A stretch of 64,000 nucleotides of DNA from Tetrahymena thermophila SB210 (taxonomy: Eukaryota; Ciliophora; Oligohymenophorea; Hymenostomatida; Tetrahymenidae), in contig NW_002476454.1 of the NCBI RefSeq assembly GCF_000189635.1, forward strand, positions 124,001-188,000. The letters run 5' to 3'. The notes beneath the pieces were generated by a model. That model saw only the letters and a list, made by a program, of their open reading frames with translations. It was not told the origin of the DNA and did not search any database. Made by a program: the position numbers and the translations under genes. Shown here piece by piece: positions 12,950 through 24,669 of this stretch (positions are counted from its first letter, which is position 1; the number at the start of each line of letters is the position of its first letter).

Positions 12950-14331
12950 ACCTTAATAACTTTATATACAATTAATAATATAAATACAAACTAAAAAATG
13001 CTACTTACAAATAACAATAAATTTGTACAAGATATCACTAAATTAAAGTATTAATGAATGAATAAGATAAGTAAGCAAGTAAATTTGTACTTGAAAAAAA
13101 AGCAACAATTATTTTTAATTAATTAAAATATATATACAATGTGCATTCAAACAAACATACTAATACACTATTCAAGATGAACAATTAATTATAAAATCAC
13201 TTTAAAATTTAATAACCTATTAATAATATCTTTTAAATAATTAATGTATGTTTTTACTCTGTGTATTTATTTGCTGTTTCATATATAAATTAAATCTATC
13301 TCTATATTTCTCTTTTTTGATGAGATTAATTGTTTCTTCCCAAATATTTTAGATCTAAATAAATTCATTTATTTTAAATTTAATGTGTAAACTAATAAGC
13401 ATTAAATTTACCTAGTTTTTATTCATCAATTAGGTAATTGTGTTTTAGCTTTAAAAATCAATTCCAAAAAGCTTTAATAAATATTATAACTAAAATTTAT
13501 TAAAAAATATTTAAAAATGAATATTTTTACTTTTTGTAATTATTAAATTTCATATTTAAATTTAATCTTACTCTAAAAAAAATTTTTAATGAGTTTAAAA
13601 GTTTCTTCTGAATTAATCTATTCTCACATTTTTTAAATAATTCTAAATTTATTATACAAACATATATAATTTAAATTTAATTATTTTTTGAATTCATTAA
13701 TTGCGATTTAAATTCAATAGCAAAAACATTTTAAAATTAAATAAATAAATTTTACTAATAATTATTTTATATAACTTATGATTTTTTTGTATTTTTTGAA
13801 TATATTAAGTGTTTTAAAAATAAATTAAAACATTTTGTTTTGTAGTTTTCTTTTTAATTGCTTTTCTGAAATATTTTTAACTTTTATATTTTTATTAAAT
13901 CTAAATTATTATTCAAATTTATACATTTTTAAATTTATTAATTAAGTTTTACTTACTTTCAACATTTTTTAATCAAATGCTTTTTAATGATTTTCTTAAA
14001 ACCTAAATTCTATTTAAATCTTAAATATATTATTTTACATAACTTTTAAATCAGTTTATTTTTGTTTTATCTAAGGCTTTAAAGAAGATCTTGCTCCTCT
14101 GTTTTCATAAGTTTTCAAAGTTATTTTATTTTTAGGATTTTTGATATACTATTTAATGAAAATTAAATAAAAAATAGTATTTGATTTAAGAGCTATAATA
14201 CTTAGCAAATTTCCAGTGTGAGTATTAAGCAAGAGGATACTTTATTATAATAAATAGCATAAAAATTTAGATTAAAACACATTTTAAAATTGCACTACCA
14301 AATATTCACACAGTAAGATTTGCTTATCAAT
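12950..14331. other. Intergenic region
   Basis: About 1.4 kb of AT-rich DNA with homopolymer T/A runs. I see no coding or RNA gene. There is no ATG upstream of 14332 in the frame of the next gene back to an in-frame TGA at 14182. Confidence 0.6.
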
Positions 14332-16257
14332 ATGGATAGACTCTTAGAATATTATCTATTTAATCCTTCAGAATAGCTTAGATTAGAGCTTAATAAGGCA
14401 GAAGGGAAAATTGAAAAACAATCTTCTTTTAGTAACTAACAAAATATTGATGCTAGATAATTGACCAATAACAATAGCCAAAAAAAATTATATTCTACTG
14501 ATTATGAAACTAACTAATTGATAAAAATTAATGATAAACTAAAGAGAATTAGCAAACAGCATGATAATTAATTTACATAAGAGTAGCTTTCATATTAGCA
14601 GAAGAAGTAATTAGATGCCCATGATAATAGAAATATTTAAATAACTACTGATTATAAAAGTGGATATCCCAAAAGCTAATCCCTATCTTATTCTTAAACT
14701 CTTAGAAATTATAAATGGTTAACTACTCTACCTTCTAACTCCAAAACTCCTTCTAATTTAAATATTGATCAAGTAACTCCATCACATTAAGGCCAATTTA
14801 ATTATAACACTCCTATTAATAGTAAAAAAGAAAGTATTAGTAATGCTGCAAAACTTTCAAATAGCGCAATATTTTCTTAACAAAATATACCAATAACTCC
14901 TCATCAGCGAGTAATGAGAATTAAAAACAGACAAATAAATATGCTAGTCTAAAAGTAATATAATAATCTATTGTAGGATAGTTAAAATAATTTTTTTGAT
15001 ATGAATCTTGAAGAATATTATCGTTAGATGAAAAATAACTAAGCTTAGAATGATAATGTAACTGAGAAAGAAGAAAATAATTTAGAATAAAATACTACTA
15101 CTAAAATGATGTATGCAGACCAAAAAAATAGGGTAGAATAAAATGACCATATTAATATCTATCTTAACTAAAAGACACCCGAATCAATATAAACTTACGT
15201 GCAAACTCCAATTGATGACTTAATGACTGATAGTCCTAAAATGAGAGATAATGAAAAATAAAATATAAATCCTGATATAAAATATAATAGCAATATAAAT
15301 TAAAATATAAATTTTACTGAGAGCGATGCAAATTTGAATACAGAAAACACTTAGACTTAAAATAGATTAAATCCTATTCAGAGTAATTCATAGGTTATCA
15401 AATACAAATAATTCTAAAGAAATAGTATAAAAAGTAGTGGGATATAAAACAACATAAGTATAAGACATTCTAAAAGAAGTAGTTGCACTCATGGAAGAGT
15501 TGTCTCTCCAATTTTGTATAATACAGACAACATTGAAAAGTCACCAATATAAAGTATATAAGATACAATTCAACTTAAATTTAATTTATAGTTATAAAAT
15601 AAATAAATAGGTAGTGGTTGGGGCAAGACCTTTTAAAAGCATAACTCGTTTCTTCATAAGTAAGTTAAGCATAATCTTAAAAAGGAGAAGTACTAAAATG
15701 ATTTTGAATAATAACTCAGAAAAGAATTATCTCAAATTCCTAATTTAGAAAAGCTGGATTTAGCAAATTTTAATCATGATAACCTGTAAATAATTACTAA
15801 AGATGATTTTAATATCAGCACAACACCCTAAAGTTTAACCTATTCTGTGCACAAATAAAAAGAAAATTATAAACCACTGTAAATATCCAAAGCTTTTCGT
15901 GAATAGTATAAAAATATTTAACAATTATTAAGTTTTGAGTAAGAATAAATTTAAACTCCACAAACTTCTTATATACCATAAAGAAATAAGTCTTAAATGA
16001 GTTAAAAATCTATGGGAGATAATATTAACTCGGCCTTATCTAATAAAAGCAGTAATAAGCTAATTCAAAAAAAATAAATTTAGATGGCATAAACATTTTA
16101 TTCTAAAAGTTCCTCCTAAGATGTGAATAGTGATATAAAATAATAAACATTTTATTCAAATTTTCCAATTTAAAAATAAAACAATGAATTTAGATTTTCT
16201 AAGTAAAACATTAAAAGAAAAAACCCTTCTCCCAAAAAAAATATATTTAAAATATGA
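14332..16257 (+). CDS. Q/N/S-rich low-complexity protein
   Basis: Single uninterrupted exon of 642 codons (641 aa) from MDRLLEYYLFNPSEQLRLEL to ...KKNIFKI-TGA. It has no recognisable domain. The first 20 residues look like a short amphipathic helix; the rest is rich in Asn, Gln, Ser and Lys with many Ser/Thr-Pro sites (TPSN, ITPHQ, VQTPIDD, TPESIQT), so it is probably largely disordered and may be phosphorylated. A slightly more ordered piece is around GSGWGKTFQKHNSFLHKQ. No signal peptide or membrane span. The start is fixed by being the first ATG after an in-frame TGA upstream. Convergent with MSH2, about 380 bp away. Confidence 0.75.
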
Positions 16258-16635
16258 CTAAATTATCTAACAAAATACTTAAGTCAATTAACAAATAATC
16301 ACTAAAATAATCGTTTATTAAACTTCAAAACTATCTTTGTTTGTTCAGTAAATTAAATATATGTGGGCAATTTTAGATAAATTTAAAATAATTTATATTT
16401 ACTATTTATTTTATTAATTGATATTTCAAATACTCTTTATCACATTATTTAGAATTTGATAAAATTTTAGATAAAAAGTATAATTTATTCTTTTATACTT
16501 TAAATCAACTAAAGACATAAATTATATAAATTATGTTATTTATTTTTGAATTTAAAGAAATTTAATTATTAAAAAAAGTTTAATGCATATATGAGTGATA
16601 AATATTTTTTTTTATACAAAGAACTTAATATGTTT
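16258..16635. other. Convergent intergenic spacer
   Basis: About 380 bp between the stop of the Q/N/S-rich gene and the stop of MSH2. AT-rich 3' flanks only; no gene seen. Confidence 0.6.
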
Positions 16636-19258
16636 TCAAGATTTTAAAGCAGAAATAATTTTTTATTTTAATTCATTAAGTAGTTACTTCTTTTATTCTT
16701 TAGAAGCAGCATTTCTTATTTTTTCATTATAGGAAGAAGCAAGATCAACAACAGCTTCTTTTTGAGCAATTGTTGAGTTCTTACTAAGTAAAAATATGTC
16801 GTCTGTTTAGCTATTTTTATTGAAATTCTCAAAATTTTAATCCGAGCTCTGGTTTTCAGAAATTCCCTTTGAATAACTTTCCAGTTCTAAAAGCTTATTT
16901 GAGGCATGCTCAAGAATTTCTCTAGGGAAATCTAAAGTTTCTGCAACAAACAAACCATAACTACGCTCAGCAAAACCTCTCTTTAATTTATATTGCATAG
17001 TCAATTTATTGTCTATTGTTACACAGCTTACATAATAGTTAATTACTCCTTTAACTTCTTGTTCCATTTTGGTCATTTCATGGAAATGAGTTGCAAATAA
17101 GCAATAACATTTGATTTTATTAGCAATATGTTCTAGTAATTAAATAATTATAATTATAATAAATTAATTTATAATAAGGTTTTAAATTACCTGAAATAGC
17201 CCATGCGATACCAAATCCTTCACTTGTAGAAGTACCACGACCAAGTTCATCGATTATAATTAAAGAATTTTCAGTTGCTGTCATTAACATGTTAGAAGCT
17301 TCTAACATTTCACTCATGAAAGTACTAATACCACGAAGTTGCATATCACTTGCACCTACTCTTGTAATGATTGCATCAATGATAGGCATTTCACCACTCT
17401 TGCAGGGTATAAAGCAACCAATATGAGCTAATAGAACGCATATGGCAACTTATCTAATAAAAGTACTTTTACCACCCATATTTGGCCCAGTAATGATATG
17501 GAAACGAGACTTGTCATTATCCATAAAGCAGTCATTTGCTACACAATTATTGTCCATTACTTCTAAGCAGGGATGACGAGATTCTACTAAGTTAATTTGC
17601 TTATTTGATGCATGAATATTGGGTTTGACATATGGACGAGTGGCTGAGTTAACTAAAGAAGCAAAGTTAGCAAGAACATCCAATTCAGAAATAACGAAAC
17701 TTGCACGTTCCATAGCAGGGTAGTATGTAGAAACGACGTCTAATATTTTCTAAACTACAGACTTCTACTCTTCTTAATAGTTATCTTTTAAGCTGTTATA
17801 CTCAGCTACACAAGCTTATAATTCATCAGTTGTAAAGGAAATACAGCCTTTCTTAACTGAAATAGATTTATACTTACGACTATGGAGACGACGGAAGGCT
17901 TCATCTGTCTCTTTCTTTTTACTTTCAAACAAATAAGTGTGAGTAGTAGATTCCACTAATTTAGGCTCAACTCCTAATTCTTATGCATATTCATTTCTTA
18001 ATGATTCAATTTACTTCATGATTTATTTCATTTGTTTTGCAAGTTCTGCTAAAGTTGGAGAGAATTTAGAACTAACTTAGTATTCATTATCACGTCTCGC
18101 CTTTTCCATATCTATTGATTAATCAATCATACTAGAAAGCTTTTCAAAATTTTCAAGTATTTCCCCTAAAGGTATTAAAAATTCCCTCTATGCTAATTCA
18201 TCAGCTCTTTTTTTTTATAATTTAATCAATAAAATATTATTAATAACATGCAAATAGAATTTACGAGTGGTTATTTTCAATATATTGTGCTAAAGTACTT
18301 AGATTAGTAACAAGTTGATAGACTTTGATACAATCAGCTAAACTAGCGTTATGCTTTTTCTTACTAGCGACTTTATAGAATTTAGCATATAGCTTATCTA
18401 AGTCAGCTATTTTTCTTAAAAATTCATTTTGAATGTAGTTTCTCAAATCTTAATTGTTGACAAAATATTCAACAATATCAAGTCTTCTATTGATTTCAGC
18501 CTCATTTTTAAGAGGTTGCTTTATCCAGCGCTTTAAGGTTCTACTGCCAATTTGAGTTTTGCACTTGTCTAATAAGTCAACTAATGTACTAAAATTATTT
18601 TCTTGACCACCCATTAAGTTTCTTCTCTAGATATCTTTTTCTTTTGGGAAAATTAAAAGGGCATTAATAGCAGCGAGATCCAATTTCATAAAATTATTCA
18701 AGATCAATGTCTCAACAGTGAATTAATTTTAATTAGTAGGTTCTTTAGACAGTTATAAATCACCTACAATACAAGCCAAACTACTCAAAGCATGAGTAAG
18801 TTAACTTTCTTAAATATATTAGGCTAAAGGTTTTTTTAATAATTTATTAAGGTCATCTTCATAACCCTTTTCTAAAAAACTTTTCTTATCCCTATAATTT
18901 TTACATTTAAATAAGATTTTTAAAATGAAATTTCAATTTTATTCAATAAAAATTACTTTTCTTTCACATTAATGTCGCATTGTTAAACAATATCATTGAC
19001 TTTTTCTTTTTCTGTTGTCAAATCTGGATACTGGATTAACAACAAAAATTGGGTATGCTAATTTTAAGGGTTGGTCTAGAGAATGAGGGACTCAAAATTT
19101 GAGTAATATTCTGTGTCTTAGAATTCTGTAACTTAGAATTTTCTTTAATCACTGTCTAAAATAGCAGCATTTACTTAACGAGTATTGTTTGGGTAAGTAA
19201 AATAAACAGCAAGAACCATCAAGTTCTTATCATTAACTAATTCAATTTCCTCTTCCAT
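16636..19258 (-). CDS. MSH2: DNA mismatch-repair ATPase MSH2, lacking domain I
   Basis: MutS homologue of the MSH2 type, which pairs with MSH6 or MSH3 to recognise mismatches. Order along the protein: connector domain from the N-terminus ([13 protein letters not shown]), lever/core ([37 protein letters not shown]), coiled clamp region, then the ATPase with Walker [26 protein letters not shown], Walker [15 protein letters not shown] and [21 protein letters not shown] and [14 protein letters not shown] match MSH2 rather than MSH4/5. Short introns interrupt it, e.g. about 17,143-17,190 and 18,890-18,950. The first ATG (19258, [10 protein letters not shown]) lies at the connector domain, so the N-terminal mismatch-binding domain I of about 120 residues is absent from this model. 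Divergent from the zinc-finger gene. Identity is confident; the true N-terminus is less so. Confidence 0.92.
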
Positions 19259-19959
19259 TTTTTGAGAACCTAGATTTATTTATAATTGTATGAAAATTTG
19301 TAGAAAGCAGTAAATATTTGGTTTTTTGTTTTAATATTTTCTGAGTTATTGTTAATTTATAAAATTTTGCGCAATTAATTAAGCAAGCAGAATTAGATAA
19401 AAAGATAAATTATAGATATGAAAAATTAAGCATTTGGCGCTAATTTAATATCATTATATTTTATAATCTAAGAATTTTAATATTTTTAAAATTGATGGAT
19501 ATTAAACCGCCAAAGATATAAAATCTTTATCAAACAAGAAACGTTTAATTTTAATAAATAAAATGTTTTTAGAAATTTATGCTTTAAAAGTTAAAAATAA
19601 TAGAAATTATGATAATAAATTGCTCAACTAATATAATGAAAAATAAAAATTTAATTAAAAAAGCTATTATAAAATAAATAGATATTTACACTGAAATTCA
19701 GCCTAATAAATATTCTAAATTAAGGTTTAATATTTAATAAGATTCTAGTTTATGTCAAATATCTTAATTTAAAATATTGCTAGCTAGCTAGCTTATTTAC
19801 TTTAAAGCCAATCATTAAGTTAATAAAATACATTATTAAATTTGATGCAAAAACAAATTCAATAAAAAACAAAAACAATATAAATAAAAAAAGCTAATTT
19901 TAGTCAAATAAATGTCCAAAAATTTCTCATAAATAGGTTAAAAGATTTTGAATCCTTCT
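19259..19959. other. Divergent promoter region of MSH2 and the zinc-finger gene
   Basis: 700 bp between two divergent start codons, more than 80 percent AT by eye. It holds two GC-rich E2F-like motifs (listed separately) and a short GCTA repeat near 19,778-19,793. No gene seen. Confidence 0.6.
19433..19514. promoter_or_regulatory. Pair of E2F-like motifs
   Basis: TTTGGCGC at 19433-19440 matches the E2F/DP consensus TTTSSCGC exactly, and CCGCCAAA at 19507-19514 is TTTGGCGG on the other strand, one base off. They lie 175-260 bp upstream of the MSH2 start. Mismatch-repair genes are known S-phase E2F targets in other eukaryotes, so cell-cycle control is plausible. TTGGCG also occurs elsewhere in the window, so the pair could be chance. 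Confidence 0.35.
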
Positions 19960-22538
19960 ATGAAAGCACCAAATATAAACCAAAAAATTTTAATGGATTT
20001 TGTTCATAGTCCTAGAAGAAAAAAAAGTAAAATTAGATCTCCTATATGTCTGAATCAGTACAAAACACCTCCTAACAATAATGAAGCTCAAACAAAATAC
20101 TCGCCAAGTAGTATGGTGAACGAACTCACTGATAAGAAAAGTAATTTGAGCTCTTAAACGTACAAAAACGACTAAAAAGCTATCACTAAATATAGTCCTA
20201 TGATAATAGAAAAATCCGAACAAGAGCAAAGCAGCCAGAAAAAAAAGAAATCAAATAACGGGATTATGTAGAACTTAATATAAAATAATTTAGAAGAGCA
20301 ATATGATTAATGTAGTAAAGTCTCTGATAATATATTTGGCGTTTAATAAATTAGCAGGATTGATCAAAAGTAGCAGTTTATGAATTATCCGAAAAATACG
20401 CAGGCTGCTTACTAAACTCCAACTTAGAATTATACGAATAAATCAAAACATACTTCGAAAGGAAAATCATCATAAAAAATTAATAGTGAAGAAAATTTCT
20501 ACATTCTGTCTGATGAAAGGGTAAGTGCTTTTTTGAGTAAAAACTAAAATAATTTTTTATACTCACCTTTTTATTGCTCGAATTAAACTTTATACGATTA
20601 GCCTATTTAATACAGTATACTTAAGCTTCAGAGTGACTCTAATAAATTTATGAATGCCTAATCTTAGCTGCAAAACTAAAACATAAGTATATCGAATTTT
20701 AATAAGCAGAAGGTTTAAAAATTTATTTTCAACAATAACCAAACTTCTAACGAATCTTATCAACAAGATCCTGTTTAAATGTACAAAAATAAATAATTCG
20801 AATAAAAAACTAGCTTATGCTCAGATAATTTATAATATGCTGGATTGAACCTCTAGTAAATAAACCAAGAAGGATAAATGAAGTTAAGTGATTCCTTAAA
20901 ATAAAATAAAAATATTAACAATTGCATTGAAAACAATTAAACAAATCTGCTTACACACCATCCAATCAAAAAAAATTTTACTGTAAAATAGGGAACTAAC
21001 TAATTCAATGAAGATTTGTTAAAAGATAAGTTTTAATTTAACTAAGGTAAAATAACTTTTCATGTTTAAATTATTAATTTAAAATTTTCTATTTATCATT
21101 AAATTAGAAAATACTTATTTCAAAGACTTGACCAAAATAGAAAGAAAATAATCTGGAGAATCCATAGAAATAGAAAACTAAAATGTAGCTGAGAGATTGT
21201 TTTAAAAGTTTGAGAATGTTAAAATGTAAGGAAATGAAAAAGCTGAAATTATGTAGAACTAAAACGATTTTATAAAAAATAGACTTGAAAAGCAACATCA
21301 ATTTAGTAGGGATGATTACTTTTAGAGGCTGATAGATGAGCTTGAAGAAATTCAAAGTAATTAGTAAGACTTAGTGAATTTAATAAATTAAAGTACATCC
21401 TAAATTGATAACATCAACAGTTAAATTTATTAAGATCTTAATTAAAGCTTTGAAAGTTATATTTCAGACTAAGAGTCTAAAGAAAAAAAAAGAACAACTT
21501 ATAGTAAATATCATCATCATCATCATAATAATAATAATGGATATATTATAAATTAATTTTGTGAAAATGTGAACAACATTACAGAAATAAAATCAAAATT
21601 CTCAATTTAATCAACGAACTTGCCTTAAAATTCTCTTTAAAATAATTTAATAGGGATTAATACCTAATTGGCTGAAATTTAAAATAAATAGTAAATATAA
21701 GAAAATGCTATTTATTAGTTTTTTAAGTAAATATAAAAACATAGTGATGACTCTTCAGGGTTTATTGAATAATAATAGTTCTCTCCTTCTTAAGGTGTAA
21801 CTTAAAAATTGGAATAAATTTAAAAGAAGTAGTTTTAATGCAAATTCTGTAGTAAAACTTTTAATAAATCTTGTTCATTAGGTATTTTAAATCATAAAAT
21901 TTTTTATTTTACAAATGACTTTTTTTAATCAGGAGGACATATTAGCAGAGTTCATAAAGGTAAATCAGATCAATATAAAGAAAAATAAAAAATTAGGGAA
22001 AAGAGATAAATGGAGAGATAAAGAAAAACTTACTTCAAATAAAAAGGTCAACTAAGCTTAGCTGAAGAAAACTCTATGCATAGCATACAAAGTTTAGAGA
22101 ATAAAAAAAGTAGAAAGAACATCAAGGTGACTGAAAAAAGTAATTTTTTTAGTTTTTAATTTAATAATTAAATAGTTTTTAACATAAGAGTACACTGATT
22201 CTACTTAGATGGAGGAAGAAAGCTAAGCATAAGAAATTAATAAATAAAATTCTAACAGTAGAAAGGATTAAATCAACGACAGTATTTATTTTCTAGAAGA
22301 AGATGATTTTGAGGAAAATAATTTAAATTAATTTCATGATTAAAATTTTGGTTAATTTGCAGAGGACTAAGATGATGAAGATGAATAAATAGTTGAAGAT
22401 CAATCTAAAATAATTACAAAAAAGATTTGCAAAGATAAAAAGAAAAAATTTGTTGTGCCTATTAATAAGAAATGCAGTAATGATGGTAGAGAAAATAAAG
22501 TTTTATATCATAGCAAATAGTACTAAAACAATTTATGA
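19960..22538 (+). CDS. Large protein with one C2H2 zinc finger of the SLGGH type
   Basis: Begins MKAPNINQKILMDF and ends HSKQYQNNL-TGA. About 600 low-complexity Gln/Asn/Ser/Lys residues, including a His5-Asn4 tract near 21,510-21,540, precede one zinc finger: CKFC, then KTFNKS, then SLGGHISRVH (C-X2-C-X12-H-X4-H). A 52-nt intron splits the finger between S-L and G-G. A basic stretch (EKQKIREKRQMERQRK) and an acidic C-terminus (FLEEDDFEENN, FAEDQDDEDEQ) follow. The SLGGH core resembles the QALGGH recognition helix of plant EPF-type fingers, so DNA binding is likely; a chromatin or transcription role is inference. Three short introns keep frame. Divergent from MSH2. Confidence 0.8.
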
Positions 22539-22665
22539 ATAGCAAACCAAATTTAATCTTTAATTTTATAAATAGAAATTAAGAATATTGAGAAATCTAA
22601 CTATTAAATAGAATTGATTAAAACTGACTATAGAAAAGAGCTTATTACAAATATAAAAACATAAT

Positions 22666-23778
22666 TCAATAATATAAATCTAAAATAATTTATTATGGGT
22701 TAACTATCATTTCATTTTTTATAAATTAATCAAAAGCTAAAATAAATCTAATCAATTTCGCTCTAGTTTCTGATAACTCACAAATTATTTACTTAATTTT
22801 TATAATCAATAAAGACTCGTTATCTTCTTCTGTTTAAGAAAAGTACCTTCTGTCAAAGTAGTCAATTTTGATTAAATATGGTAAATTGAAAATAAGTTAA
22901 AGTATTTATAAAGTATTTTCATATTAATTTTATTTTTTGTCTTCACCATTTAAAAAAGAAATTTCCATTAAAACATTCTTTTTTTTTTCTAAGATATATT
23001 TTATATTATCAATTTAATCTTCAAGATATAAGTTATGAAATAAATTCGAAAGTTTTGGGAAGTTTTCATTTTAAACTAAAGATAAATTACTTTGATTAAT
23101 ATATTCTTTAAACATATCTCCTTCAAATATTTCCAAATTAGGTAAAGATTTTATTGAATCAAATATTTTTTGATATCCTAACTCTGTTATTTGTTTACAG
23201 ATAACACTAAGGTCTTCATTCAACTCAAAACTAAAAACATGAAGATTTTTTAGCTTTTTTAAACCTTTTGATAAATATATTGCCCCTGTGTCAGCGAAAT
23301 ATGTTTTATCTAATTTTAAATCTAACCTATAAGTATTTGTTAGCTTACCAATAAAATCTCCAATACATTTAGCTTATCCATCATCAGCGAATTTACCTTC
23401 TATAATCCAAGTGAAGTAAGTCAATTAATGAGCAATTTTTTAAAGACATATAGTAAATTTTAATAGTTATTAATCATCTGCAAAATAAGTCTTGAGATAT
23501 AAGTTAACTTTAGAACTATTTTTTTACAATTTTAATAGCAATTATTTTTAAGCATCTTCTATCTAATTTGATTTTTTAACTATCATTTTGATATTTATTA
23601 TTTTTTTATTATCAACTTCATTTCCAAGGCTCTCTTATTAAAGTATGTTGTCTTATTCTTTATTTTTACTTTTAATAAGTGTAGAAACTTTTTATTGCAG
23701 GATATTTCTATTTATTATTTTAGGTTATATTTCTTTGTCTTTTTATAAAATTGGTTTTTTAAGCTCTATTTTCTTCAT
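22666..23778 (-). CDS. Leucine-rich repeat-like protein
   Basis: Single exon of 371 codons, MKKIELKKPILQKDK to ...QQIILDLYY-TGA. After a Lys/Gln-rich N-terminus (about 100 residues) the protein shows leucine-rich periodicity: TYFADDQQLLKFTICLQ, KFADDGQAKCIGDFIG, NTYRLDLKLDKTYFADTG and LSKGLKKLKNLHVFSFEL. The recurring Ala-Asp-(Asp/Thr) turn followed by Leu-x-Leu strands resembles ribonuclease-inhibitor-type LRRs, degenerate in the C-terminal half. No signal peptide or membrane span, so probably a cytosolic interaction protein. Ciliates carry many such LRR genes. Tail-to-tail with the zinc-finger gene, 127 bp away. Confidence 0.75.
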
Positions 23779-24669
23779 TTTTTTCCTTTTATTACAAATT
23801 TAATATTAATTCTAAATAAATATTTACAACTTTTGATTTCTTTTAATATTAATTTTTTAATATATAAATAATAGAATAAGATTCTGATAAATTCTTTTGT
23901 GTAAATTATGATATTTCTATATGTATATTTATTTCTTTGTTTCAAATTTTAAGAAGTAACTTTTTTAATAATCAAATATAACTCTTTTTATTTTTTTTTA
24001 AATAGATATATACCATGAATTTTAATATACTGTGTAGTGTCCTTTTAAAATAGCATACTGCTTACCTATAAAAAAATTCAACTTTTAAAATAATGAGGTG
24101 AAATAGGTATTGACTATCTAAATATGAGAGGTTGTTTGTATAAAAGAATTTATAGTATCTTATTTTTTATTTTTAAATTACTAATTAAGAAATACAATAA
24201 GATAATCCCCTTTATACCATTAACAATTTCAATAGTATTCAAAACCATATTTTAAATAAAAATAGATGTTTCAAACTATAATTGAATACAAAGTGCTTAA
24301 AGAGCCTCCACTTCTAAAATTTTCAGTCACATAGTTTTATCCATCTAAATTTAAATCCTATACTTGATTGTAGCTTAAGCCGAAATTGTAATTAATCCCA
24401 AAAATAACTTCTGATTTATTAATAAATTTTAGGTAGATTTTTTACATTATTAAATATATGATTAACTAACATAAATATTTAATTGGTTTATGAATTTAAA
24501 TTTTACTTACACTAACTATGAATTATTAATTTTAGAAGAGCTTTAACTACAAACATATTTTTATATTATTACATAAAGTTACTTAGATTCAATATTTTAA
24601 TTTTAAACTTTAAAATAAATAAGAATTTTATATTTTTTAAGTTAAGATAGTAATCAAATAATAAAGTTT
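23779..24669. other. Intergenic region
   Basis: About 890 bp of AT-rich DNA between two minus-strand genes. Nothing coding seen; it should include the LRR gene promoter and the 3' flank of transporter A. Confidence 0.6.

Noticed and set aside
19480-19560. Minus-strand snippet RFLFDKDFIS resembling the LFDRGDFYT motif of MSH2 domain I
   Set aside because: Only about ten residues align, the frame soon meets a TGA, no splice path joins it to the MSH2 start, and it overlaps an E2F-like motif.
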